DNA from: Bryobacterales bacterium
GTDB lineage: Bacteria; Acidobacteriota; Terriglobia; Bryobacterales; Bryobacteraceae
DNA: 64,000 nucleotides
Direction of reading: 5' to 3'
Assembly (NCBI GenBank): GCA_003162425.1
Contig: PMOK01000276.1
Coordinates: 1 to 64,000 of the forward strand
The position numbers and the translations under genes are program-made. The notes under the pieces were generated by a model that saw only the letters and a program-made list of their open reading frames with translations, had not been told where the DNA came from and searched no databases. Position 1 is the stretch's first letter; every line of letters begins with the position of its first letter. Positions 17,651 through 25,817 of this stretch are shown piece after piece.

Positions 17651-19503
17651 CCGAGCAACTGTACCATTTTTACGAGGAGGAGCTCACCTTCTTCCGCCAA
17701 ATGGCGGCTGACTTCGCTCAAAAGTATCCGAAAGTCGCAGCCCGGTTGCAATTGGATGAGGCGAAGGAAAGCAAAGACCCTCACGTTGAGCGTTTGATCG
17801 AAGCGTTTGCTTTGCTCGCGGCACGCGTGCGCCGCAAGATCGACGACGAGTTCCCGGAGATCGTCGAATCGCTGCTCAACATGCTCTACCCGCACTATCT
17901 TCGGCCCGTACCGTCGATGGCGATTGCGCAGTTCCGTTTCGAGCCTCAGCAAACGCGTCCGATAGCGCCATCGGTGATTGATGCTGGATCACCCGTCTCA
18001 TCCCGGCCTCTCGGCGGGTTGGAATGCACCTTCCAGACGGCTTATCCCGTGACGGTGTGGCCACTGAAGATTACCGGCTCCTCGCTGGTATCGGTTGCGG
18101 CCGCCGGGGCCGTAGGGACTCCCGCAGAAGCGTCCCATGTCCTCCGAATTCAAATGGAAACCATCGGGACTTTGCCGCTCAGTGCGCTAGAGATCCCAGC
18201 TCTTCGGTTCTTTTTGAACGGAGACAGCACACCGCATCAAATCCTGTATGAATTGCTGTTCGTGCATGCCTGTAGCGTGCAGATTCGGTCCCGTTCGAAC
18301 CCCACGGCAGAACCCGCTATCCTCGAGCCCAATTGCATCCGGCCAGTCGGATTTGAAATGGATGAGGGCCTCCTGGCGTATTCCGACCGCAGCTTCCTCG
18401 GATACCGCCTATTGCAGGAGTATTTTCATTTTCCGCAGAAGTTCTTCTTCTTCGATCTGGCCGGCCTAGACTCCCAACGGGTCCGCGATCTGGGCACGGC
18501 CTTCGAGATTCTCGTGTTTTTACGCGATTCGGAACTGCGCGAACAAATGCCGTCGATCTCGCAAGTGGTCACCGGGGAAACGTTTCAGCTCGGCTGTACG
18601 CCTATCGTGAATCTGTTTGAGCAGCCCGCCGAGACCATTCGGGTGTCGCACGCCAAAACGGAATATCGCGTGATCCCGGACCGCCATCGGCAGTCCTCCA
18701 TGGAAGTGTATTCGGTGGAAAGTGTCAAATCGACGCCGACGTATTCCGAGGAACCGCTAGTTTACCAGCCGTTCTACTCGTTCCGTCACACGCAGCCGGA
18801 TCAGAATTGCTTTTGGTATGCGCACAGGCGCCCGGCCCTCGAGTCTGATTCCGATATGCCCAAGCGCGCGGATGATGAGGGAACGGAGGTCTACCTGTCG
18901 CTAGTGGATTTGGATTTCAAACCAACGAATCCGCCGGTAGAGCTGCTCTCGGTACGGGTGAAGTGTACAAACCGGGACTTCGTCTCGCGGCTTCCATGGC
19001 GCAAGGAGTGGGGCGAGCTGCGTGGTGAAGGATTGCCTTTGGTAGAGGCGCGCTGCATTGTCTCGCCCACGCCGACAGCCCGCCCGCCGCTCGGCGGCAA
19101 CCTGCAATGGCGGCTGATCTCGCATCTTTCGTTGAATTATCTCTCGATCGTTCAGGATGGCGGCAAGGAGGCGTTGCAAGAGATCCTTCGACTGTATGCG
19201 TTCAGCGACACGGAAGATATCAACAAGCGAATCGCGGGGATTACCGGGTTGAAGAGCGAAAGCTCGGTGGCGCGTGTGTTGTTCACATCGGGAGTGGCGT
19301 TCTGCCGTGGCCTCGACGTGGAACTGGAGTTTGATGAGGAACAGTATGCCGGGTCTGGTGTCTTCCTGCTCGCTTCGGTTCTGGAGCGCTTCTTTGGGCT
19401 GTATAGTGCCCTGAACTCCTACAGCCGCCTGACCGCCCGAACCCGCCGCCGCGGTGTCCTGAAGCGCTGGCCGGCTCGAATCGGCGAACAGAGGGTGTTG
19501 TGA
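17647..19503 (+). CDS. tssF: TssF, T6SS baseplate subunit
   Basis: A 618-residue VasA/ImpG-family protein. The opening LYHFYEEELTFFRQMAADFA and KYPKVAARL, then DPHVERLIEAFALLAARVRR, are the standard TssF start; LNMLYPHYLRPVPSMAIAQF follows. With TssG, TssK and TssE it builds the baseplate wedge. It overlaps tssE by 4 nt and tssG by 4 nt, so E-F-G are translationally coupled. Confidence 0.96.
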   Translation: MTEQLYHFYEEELTFFRQMAADFAQKYPKVAARLQLDEAKESKDPHVERLIEAFALLAARVRRKIDDEFPEIVESLLNMLYPHYLRPVPSMAIAQFRFEPQQTRPIAPSVIDAGSPVSSRPLGGLECTFQTAYPVTVWPLKITGSSLVSVAAAGAVGTPAEASHVLRIQMETIGTLPLSALEIPALRFFLNGDSTPHQILYELLFVHACSVQIRSRSNPTAEPAILEPNCIRPVGFEMDEGLLAYSDRSFLGYRLLQEYFHFPQKFFFFDLAGLDSQRVRDLGTAFEILVFLRDSELREQMPSISQVVTGETFQLGCTPIVNLFEQPAETIRVSHAKTEYRVIPDRHRQSSMEVYSVESVKSTPTYSEEPLVYQPFYSFRHTQPDQNCFWYAHRRPALESDSDMPKRADDEGTEVYLSLVDLDFKPTNPPVELLSVRVKCTNRDFVSRLPWRKEWGELRGEGLPLVEARCIVSPTPTARPPLGGNLQWRLISHLSLNYLSIVQDGGKEALQEILRLYAFSDTEDINKRIAGITGLKSESSVARVLFTSGVAFCRGLDVELEFDEEQYAGSGVFLLASVLERFFGLYSALNSYSRLTARTRRRGVLKRWPARIGEQRVL

Positions 19504-20525
19504 TAGAGCCGATCATTCCAGTGGACCAGCGGCTGTTTGAACACCCCTACGAGTTCGACTTCTTTCAAGCCGTGCGCTTACTGCACCTGATTCTGAACGA
19601 CCGGCCTGGAGTTGGCCGTATCGCCAAGCCAAGTGAGGAGCCGGTCCGGTTCAAGGTCCGCCAGAGCCTTGAGTTTCCTCCGAGCTCGATTCATTCGCTA
19701 TCCGACGAAGCCGATCCGCCGCTTATGACAGTTGCGTTCATGGGACTCACCGGAGTCCAGGGCGTGCTGCCGCATCACTACACAGTTCATATTCTGGAGC
19801 GCGGATTGTACAAGGACTTCGCCATGGCGGAGTTCTTTGATCTTTTCAATCACCGAATTCTCTCACTGTTCTACCGGGCCTGGGAGAAGCACCATTTTCC
19901 GGTGCGCCTTCAATTGGCCGCCGCGACCGGCGAGACAGACCGATTCACGGATTACCTCTTCGACTGGATCGGCCTGGGCACCGCGGGACTGCGTAGCCGA
20001 ATGGCCGTCCCGAACCAGGCTTTGCTTCGATACGCCGGCTTGCTCGGCCAGCGACCGGCTTGTGCCGCATCCTTGCAGGCCATCTTGAGGGATTACTTCG
20101 AAGTCGACGTGGAGATCGAGGAGTTCGTCGGAGCCTGGTACCCGTTGAAGGAAGAGGACCAGTGCGAGTTGGGAGCCCAGAGCCTGAACAACCAGTTGGG
20201 GGAAGGAGCAATTGCAGGCGATGCGGTCTGGGACCCGCAAGCCCGCTTTCGAGTGCGCCTCGGGCCGTTGAAGTTGGTGAAGTTCCTGTCTTTTTTTCCT
20301 GACAGTCGCGCGGTCAGGGAGCTACGCGATCTGATACGGTTCTACGTTGGATCCGTAATGCAGTTTGATGTGCAATTGATTCTGAAGGCTGATGAAGTGC
20401 CGTGGTGCCGGTTGGGGGATGAGAGTCCGGCGGGGCCGAAGTTGGGGTGGTGTGGGTGGTTGAAGACAGGTGAGTTCGCGGATAGTGCCCGAGATGGCAT
20501 CTTCGAAATAGACCCACAGGATTAA
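19500..20525 (+). CDS. tssG: TssG, T6SS baseplate subunit
   Basis: A 341-residue VasB/ImpH-family protein, starting at a GTG that overlaps the tssF stop (GTGA). Key segments are PYEFDFFQAVRLLHLI, VAFMGLTGVQGVLPHHYT and MAEFFDLFNHRILSLFYRAW, all typical of TssG. It is the last gene of the plus-strand block. The stop overlaps the stop of the convergent gene by 4 nt, so the two T6SS blocks meet here. Confidence 0.95.
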   Translation: MIEPIIPVDQRLFEHPYEFDFFQAVRLLHLILNDRPGVGRIAKPSEEPVRFKVRQSLEFPPSSIHSLSDEADPPLMTVAFMGLTGVQGVLPHHYTVHILERGLYKDFAMAEFFDLFNHRILSLFYRAWEKHHFPVRLQLAAATGETDRFTDYLFDWIGLGTAGLRSRMAVPNQALLRYAGLLGQRPACAASLQAILRDYFEVDVEIEEFVGAWYPLKEEDQCELGAQSLNNQLGEGAIAGDAVWDPQARFRVRLGPLKLVKFLSFFPDSRAVRELRDLIRFYVGSVMQFDVQLILKADEVPWCRLGDESPAGPKLGWCGWLKTGEFADSARDGIFEIDPQD

Positions 20526-21424
20526 TCCAAGGCGTTCCTAAGCGTATTTGCCTCTTCAAGGTGTTTATGGAGGGTTGCCCCTGCCCCATAGGCCTCGAAG
20601 CCCCAGACGAAGATCCGGACGGACCAGCCGAGAGCCTTCAAAAGAATCGCGTTTTTTGCGGCGGCATCCGCGAGATCCGATAGCCAGTCTGCTTTGTGTA
20701 GATCTGAAAATGCGTTCCGGGCGGTCCTTCGCTTTGCGTAAAGGGCTAGCGCGTCTAGAACCTGTCGTCCGTATGCCGATGCAGCGTTCTGAAAGTCTAA
20801 TCCCTTCAGGACCATATGTTCCCCAGCACGGTCCGCTAGGTCTGTTGCCAGGGCCTTGAAGATGGCAACAGCGCTTCCCGATTTAGCCCCATCATAAAAA
20901 ATGCCGAGCGGTACCGCCGCCCATGGCAGCACTTCAACGCCCAGTACGATCATCCCAATGTCCGCTACAAACTCAGCTTTGGCGGCAACCTTCATTGCCT
21001 CTGTAGCGGCAACACCTACACTTTTACTAGTTGCGGCGGAAACGATGTTCCTACAAGCCGCCTCTGAGGATTCGAGGATTCGCCCCTGGGCCTTCAAAAA
21101 ATGAGCCGCCTCCATTGACCCTCGGGCGCAACAGGCGACGAACTCTGCCATTAAGTACCGCTCATCTTCTTCGGGAATGCGGCTTCTTCCAGCACTCCGT
21201 GTCGACATTCGTCTTGCCAATTCACGTGTGGATGCCACGGTATGCAAGAACCTCCTAACCTCGTCGAGACTATAGACGACGATGGAAGTGTGATGGTGGT
21301 CAACGTGCTGTCTTGCGTGGGACTCGTTGTCCTTCCACGCATGGGCGTGGCTTGGGGGTCCGTGAGCGCCGCGGCACCCAGGATTTGTTTCCAAACAGCA
21401 GGGTAGAGGATTCTTACTTAGCAT
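20522..21424 (-). CDS. unknown T6SS-linked protein, possible effector
   Basis: About 300 residues, not recognised. The N-terminus is unusually His-rich (HGPPSHAHAWKDNESHAR then QHVDHHH, about residues 20-45), followed by a charged helical region and a long Ala-rich helical section (about 130-215, ATEAMKVAAKAEFVADIGMI, VLPWAAVPLGIF) that may be membrane-active or a helical bundle. The ATG at 21424 lies 4 nt after the tssK stop with GGGAG before it, so it is translated with tssK. Location at the end of a T6SS operon is compatible with an effector or an accessory subunit; no catalytic motif and no neighbouring immunity gene are visible. Confidence 0.7.
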   Translation of the reverse strand: MLSKNPLPCCLETNPGCRGAHGPPSHAHAWKDNESHARQHVDHHHTSIVVYSLDEVRRFLHTVASTRELARRMSTRSAGRSRIPEEDERYLMAEFVACCARGSMEAAHFLKAQGRILESSEAACRNIVSAATSKSVGVAATEAMKVAAKAEFVADIGMIVLGVEVLPWAAVPLGIFYDGAKSGSAVAIFKALATDLADRAGEHMVLKGLDFQNAASAYGRQVLDALALYAKRRTARNAFSDLHKADWLSDLADAAAKNAILLKALGWSVRIFVWGFEAYGAGATLHKHLEEANTLRNALD

Positions 21425-21428
21425 GAAT

Positions 21429-22790
21429 TCACTCCCACACCACAATCACGTCCATCTTCGGGTTTTCAATTTCTGCCGGCGCTGAGATCGAGATTCGGCG
21501 CGACAACTTGATGGCGTCCCAATGTGGACCGCTCTGGTTCACCTGGAAGTACTGGCTTTCCAGTCTCCTCGGAATCGCGGCGGGGACGACTTGTGTGTGC
21601 AATAATCCCACCCCAGGCGTCGCCGTACGGACCAGGCGATCAATATCGTCCGGTCCACACATCTTAAGATACAGGGGTACCTTTCGAATTATGTCCGCCA
21701 CGCCCATCTTTTCGGCCGTTACCGCCAAGTAGAACTGGCTGTTCTTAAAAAGATTGTCGTCGTCAATGCTCCCCGACCAAATCTGGCGGTCGCCCAACTT
21801 GAGCGGAATCGAAAAGAACTTGGACGGGATCACGGTCTCCATCAGGCCCCGGACCCGAGCGTCCAAGTTCTTGAAGCAGGTTCCAAGATCATCGTGATCG
21901 TAGTCAGGGAGGTCGCCCGGGCCGCCTTCGAGCGAAAAAGTGGATAGAGCGCCCGCCAAACGCAGCATGGCAACGTACGCGGCTTCGGGGTGCCCGTGGC
22001 GGGTCTTGTAGATGTGGTTGATCTCGGGCAAGTAGCTGTTGACCGTGTGCAGCAGCCAGAATTTGTCGGTATCCTCGGCCGAGAAACCGGCGGCGGCTTT
22101 CCCTTTTTCCTGCCGAGGACCGGAGAGGGAAGCGCTCTTGGTCAATAGAATCTCCACCTGGCGCCGGAGCAGGCTCATCAAGTATTCGCTCGAAGCAAGG
22201 TCCAGGCACGGCGCGACGAACGAAGCGCGCAATCTCGGTTCGCCGGTGGGGCTCCGTTCCAGTTGCGCGATGCGAATCGATGAGTAGCCGTCACGAAACT
22301 CGGTGCCGAATAAGAGCCGAAAGGCCTTCTGGCCGACGTGGACCGGCTTTTCGTCGGCGCCTTGATTGTCGTCCGGCATCATGATAGTTTCCGACGTGTA
22401 GCGAGTGTCAGCGGGGCCGGACCCTTCGCGTTGACCCGGCAGCGTCACATTGCGGGCATTGATGCGACGGTCTGGTAGAGAAAGGTAGACGTCGAGCGTC
22501 TCGTCATTCGAAGGCCAGGTGCCTACCTCACGGCTAGCAGGAAGTACGTCCGAGCCGGGCATGTCAAACGCCTCGCCATCGGGCGTGACTCCGCGGGCGG
22601 CAACCAGTTTGAATAGGCCGTTAGTGAGCTTCTCGGTATCAACCCGCAATTCCGTGACGCCATAGTTCTTATAATTAGAGGCGCCAAACCGAAATTGGAG
22701 AAGATCTTCAAAATAGAGATCCTGCGCCTGGAAATGTTGCGGCGAGAGGAACATTCCTTTGGTCCAAACGACGCGAGGCTGACGCTTCAT
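21429..22790 (-). CDS. tssK: TssK, T6SS baseplate-membrane connector
   Basis: A 453-residue VasE/ImpJ-family protein. The start VVWTKGMFLSPQHFQAQDLY is the TssK hallmark, with DVYLSLPDRR in the shell domain and the C-terminal neck/receptor part including QFYLAVTAEKMG. It links the baseplate wedges to the TssL/TssM complex. It is placed in the minus-strand block, 5 nt after the unknown gene at 22796-23566 and 4 nt before the unknown gene at 20522-21424. Confidence 0.96.
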   Translation of the reverse strand: MKRQPRVVWTKGMFLSPQHFQAQDLYFEDLLQFRFGASNYKNYGVTELRVDTEKLTNGLFKLVAARGVTPDGEAFDMPGSDVLPASREVGTWPSNDETLDVYLSLPDRRINARNVTLPGQREGSGPADTRYTSETIMMPDDNQGADEKPVHVGQKAFRLLFGTEFRDGYSSIRIAQLERSPTGEPRLRASFVAPCLDLASSEYLMSLLRRQVEILLTKSASLSGPRQEKGKAAAGFSAEDTDKFWLLHTVNSYLPEINHIYKTRHGHPEAAYVAMLRLAGALSTFSLEGGPGDLPDYDHDDLGTCFKNLDARVRGLMETVIPSKFFSIPLKLGDRQIWSGSIDDDNLFKNSQFYLAVTAEKMGVADIIRKVPLYLKMCGPDDIDRLVRTATPGVGLLHTQVVPAAIPRRLESQYFQVNQSGPHWDAIKLSRRISISAPAEIENPKMDVIVVWE

Positions 22791-22795
22791 TTCGG

Positions 22796-23566
22796 TTAGC
22801 TCTCCAACTTGTAGCGGCTGAGAATCTCGATCGTCTCATCACGCAGCGGATCGCCGAGATTTCGAACGCTGTCCACGTCTAAGACTTCGGCGAACGATGT
22901 GCCTCCGGCGAGTCCGGTGGCCAGCGCGACCAACTGGTCGGGCGGACGAAAGGTTCGGAACGGCGCAGAGACCGTTATGAGCGGCAGTTCTCCAAGTTGG
23001 GGTGACCGGCGGACTTCCATTTTGTACCGCAGCCCTTCCAGCAGGCTCGCGAGGGTAGGGATCTTGGCGAAAAGCTCGTGCATCAGGCAGGCACGGAGGA
23101 CGAAGGCGCGGACAGCATCGACGTCGCGCTGTCCGCTGCCGGTTGCAACGCTACGGATAGTCGCTAGCGAATAGGAAGTTGAATAGGAGATGACCCACGT
23201 CAGGGGTGTAGTTACATGGGTCGATTGCCAGCCTCGGTCGGTTTCAGTCGCATGCGTATATTCCCACTCGTCGAACTGGAATTGGGTCGTGATGGATTCG
23301 AGAGGAGCGCGGAGTTCCGGGCGTAAGTCGAAAGGATTGACGGCGACACGGGTGTAAAGCTCTTGAAGATCGGCGAGGTTGCGGTCGGCAGCGGGTACGG
23401 CTTCTTTGCTTGAACTGTCGATGTGATCGCCTAAAATTCGGCGCGGACGGAAAAGGGGTGCCATTGCGTCGACATGAGCCTTGAGGTGCCGCAGACATAG
23501 CTGGCCGACTTCTTTGGTAAGGCTGTGTAGCTTAAGGAGTTTTGCGGGCTCAAGGTCGACGGTCAT
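22796..23566 (-). CDS. conserved-looking protein of unknown function upstream of tssK
   Basis: A 256-residue protein with no signal peptide and no clear membrane segment. The N-terminal third is helical (LLKLHSLTKEVGQLCLRHL), the middle contains short beta-prone segments (WVISYSTSYSLATI), and the C-terminus is helical. I do not recognise a family. The stop is 5 nt before the tssK start, so it is in the same operon and likely tied to the baseplate or to regulation; this rests on position only. A gap of about 130 nt separates it from the candidate immunity gene. Confidence 0.7.
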   Translation of the reverse strand: MTVDLEPAKLLKLHSLTKEVGQLCLRHLKAHVDAMAPLFRPRRILGDHIDSSSKEAVPAADRNLADLQELYTRVAVNPFDLRPELRAPLESITTQFQFDEWEYTHATETDRGWQSTHVTTPLTWVISYSTSYSLATIRSVATGSGQRDVDAVRAFVLRACLMHELFAKIPTLASLLEGLRYKMEVRRSPQLGELPLITVSAPFRTFRPPDQLVALATGLAGGTSFAEVLDVDSVRNLGDPLRDETIEILSRYKLES

Positions 23567-23700
23567 AGGTTAGGGCTAATATACCAGATGGGTTTGGTCG
23601 ATTTGCGATCTCGGGCCAGACATGTACCTGGCTGGGGTAAATGTTGCCGGCGGATGATCATCGTGTCGAATCTCATGAGCGCTCCACCCTATCCTTGCGA

Positions 23701-23928
23701 TCACTGTTTAGGGCCACCTTCGATATATCGCTCCGGAGTGGTCAATGATCCGAAGATTTGTGCTTCAGCGAAAAGGCTGGACGTGTGCGGAATCTCGTCC
23801 TCGCTAGACTTGCCGTAGAATTTCCGAAATACCTTTCCAGTATCTTTCACGAAATGGAACATCACGTGTTCTTGTGGAAAGTCAATAAAAACGTCGCCCG
23901 ATCGGAACGCTTCATTTGGAACGCCCAT
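23701..23928 (-). CDS. candidate immunity protein for the PAAR-RSH effector
   Basis: A 75-residue acidic/neutral small protein (MGVPNEAFRSGDVFIDFPQE...YIEGGPKQ) with no signal peptide, so cytoplasmic. Its ATG overlaps the effector stop by one nucleotide (TAATG), with CAGGAG upstream, so it is translationally coupled to the effector. Immunity genes follow toxin genes in exactly this way, and a toxin acting on cytoplasmic nucleotides would need a cytoplasmic antidote. The sequence itself matches no family I recognise. Confidence 0.75.
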   Translation of the reverse strand: MGVPNEAFRSGDVFIDFPQEHVMFHFVKDTGKVFRKFYGKSSEDEIPHTSSLFAEAQIFGSLTTPERYIEGGPKQ

Positions 23929-25361
23929 TAATTGCTCCTGAATGCATCATAGTAATCTCGACTCTGTGAAGCGATTTCATCTCTTTCTTGTGAACCAGGC
24001 GGCAGAGAGCGGTATTCTTCGTACATGACATGCCCCTGGCCGCCTGGTGGCAATCCGGGGCGGCTTGCAATTTCCTCGTACGTCTCATCGCCCAAAATAG
24101 CTCGAGCATTATCGGGGCTCTCCTTTGCGTAGATCATCTCGGGCGAATTAATCTGAATCTCGGCTGGTATCCCCGACTCAGTTGGTACTGTGACCTTGAT
24201 ATCAGAATAGCCTAGCGGATTGGAAACAGGATCCGTAATCTTTACGTTTTCTGTCACGATTCTGGGGTTCGCTTGCAGCAACGACTGAAGTGCCGCATCC
24301 TCCGTTCCTTTGGGCACCACAATCGTATTTCGCGCTAGGTCCTTGATTTCTGACGCGTCCCCACCATAGTCTTGCTCGATCTTTTGCACGGCGCGTAGCG
24401 GAGACTTCAACGGCGTTTCCGCAACCGTTCCTCCGTGTTGGTCGGCGACATCACGAGCCAGTGCATCGATCTCGGCCTTGGCGGCCGGAGCTTTAGCGTA
24501 CATCTCGTCGAGCGCAGGTAAGCCCGTTCTGATCGGTGATTCCTCACCCAAAATCGGCTGATCACCCTCCAGCGCACGTGCGCCAAGCTTTGCTCCACCG
24601 ACAATGGCTACTAATCCAAAACCACCTTGCAGAATATCTCGCCAGCCTGCGCCCAGGCGGTCGCCCAAGAATCCCAATCCCCAGTTCACGGCTATGAAGC
24701 CGCCGAATCCTAAGAAGAACATCCCTGCAAAACCTAATGGAAAAGAAAGAAGTGCTACCGCGATTAGCGATGCCGTAGCGAGGAAGCCCAGCACAGACAG
24801 AAGCATCGATTCGAGGTCAAAGACCGCCAGGACCCGCTGGGTCGGGCCGCCGTAATATACCGTCAGCGCGCCTTGTTTTATGCTCGCGCCGCAGACTACT
24901 TTGCTGGTCACGCGCGCAGCCAGAAGATTGTTGATTCGAATCGTTTGTGCACCTTCAGCGATCGGGGCTGGCGGGAGCGGTGGAATCGGAAGATGGTTGA
25001 GACTGAACAAGCCGTTGCAGGGGAGCGCCCTATCTGCAATAACACGCGCCGCCGGAAGATTCACGATCCTAACGTTGAAGGAACCGACAGCTCCAATTAG
25101 CCCGGTCGCTGGAGACGGCAGCGCACAGGCCCGCTGAATCCCATCCAGTAGTTGATGGCCAGCGAGCCCTCCGCCTGCGACAGCGCCCACGGCTGCCGCG
25201 GCCGCTAGTCCCACCACAAGCGCCGGAGCGGTGACAGGCAGCGCGGCGATAAGAATGGCGCCTGCGACCGCTCCAATCAGCATGCCTCCGACGATTCCCA
25301 GCAGTCCCAGTCCATGAGTGACCGGATCGGTGATTCGCGCGGCTTGTTGCCCAGCAGCCAT
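23928..25361 (-). CDS. PAAR effector with C-terminal RelA/SpoT-like toxin domain
   Basis: A 477-residue T6SS effector. Residues 7-16 (AARITDPVTH) are a prePAAR motif. Helices at about 17-65 and 185-232 are membrane segments flanking a PAAR repeat region (about 85-172, with VIADRALPCNG and VTSKVVCGASIKQGALTVYY). The C-terminal 200 residues resemble a ppGpp-synthetase fold: LKSPLRAVQKI (K319-S320), KDLARNTIVV (D341), LGYSDIKVTV (Y385), AEIQINSPEMIYAKE (E401, Q403) and GHVMYEEYR (H444). These match the Lys/Ser, Asp, GYxS, ExQ and His landmarks of RSH enzymes, though some Arg positions differ. It probably pyrophosphorylates nucleotides in a target cell (inference). The gene follows the Eag-type chaperone by 10 nt and overlaps the immunity gene. 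Confidence 0.85.
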   Translation of the reverse strand: MAAGQQAARITDPVTHGLGLLGIVGGMLIGAVAGAILIAALPVTAPALVVGLAAAAAVGAVAGGGLAGHQLLDGIQRACALPSPATGLIGAVGSFNVRIVNLPAARVIADRALPCNGLFSLNHLPIPPLPPAPIAEGAQTIRINNLLAARVTSKVVCGASIKQGALTVYYGGPTQRVLAVFDLESMLLSVLGFLATASLIAVALLSFPLGFAGMFFLGFGGFIAVNWGLGFLGDRLGAGWRDILQGGFGLVAIVGGAKLGARALEGDQPILGEESPIRTGLPALDEMYAKAPAAKAEIDALARDVADQHGGTVAETPLKSPLRAVQKIEQDYGGDASEIKDLARNTIVVPKGTEDAALQSLLQANPRIVTENVKITDPVSNPLGYSDIKVTVPTESGIPAEIQINSPEMIYAKESPDNARAILGDETYEEIASRPGLPPGGQGHVMYEEYRSLPPGSQERDEIASQSRDYYDAFRSN

Positions 25362-25371
25362 CAGAAGCGAC

Positions 25372-25812
25372 CTACTTAGTTCCGTTCGCTACCGGACGTA
25401 AAGAGTCAATCACTTGCGACCACACCGTCTCATAGTTCGAGAAGGTTGCATCGCGAGATGTCAGTGTGATGACCAAGAATACGTCCCCGTGCCGCAAGCA
25501 CAATTGACGTTGGCGGACGGTGACGCCTTCGGGTGATAACCATGTGAAGTCACTTTGAAGCGCCGGGCACCCGGCAATCGTCCGAGCATTCCGCGAGAGC
25601 AGAGTGTAGGAAGGCAGCTGTTGCGCGGACTTCACCAACTGCTGATCGGCGTATGCTTGCAGTTCCAGGCCGACGGCCTGCTCATCGCGAGTAACTACAA
25701 AACTTGCAGCGCCGCCGCCCTCTTCTCCCGGCAACACGAACGCGTTGATCGTGGTGTCCCGCCACTCCACGGGAATTTGTATGTCGGCTTCGTTCAAACG
25801 GTAGGATCGCAT
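25372..25812 (-). CDS. Eag-type (DUF1795/DcrB-like) effector chaperone
   Basis: A 146-residue cytoplasmic protein with the DUF1795 layout: N-terminal YRLNEADIQIPVEWRDTTIN, SFVVTRDE, then central QQLVKSAQQLPSYTLLSRNA, and C-terminal HGDVFLVITLTSRDATFSNY with EVVDSL-like VIDSLRPV. Eag chaperones bind and shield the membrane segments of prePAAR effectors until loading on VgrG. The gene is sandwiched between vgrG (5-nt gap) and the PAAR effector (10-nt gap), the exact context expected for this job. Confidence 0.88.
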   Translation of the reverse strand: MRSYRLNEADIQIPVEWRDTTINAFVLPGEEGGGAASFVVTRDEQAVGLELQAYADQQLVKSAQQLPSYTLLSRNARTIAGCPALQSDFTWLSPEGVTVRQRQLCLRHGDVFLVITLTSRDATFSNYETVWSQVIDSLRPVANGTK

Positions 25813-25817
25813 AAGGC

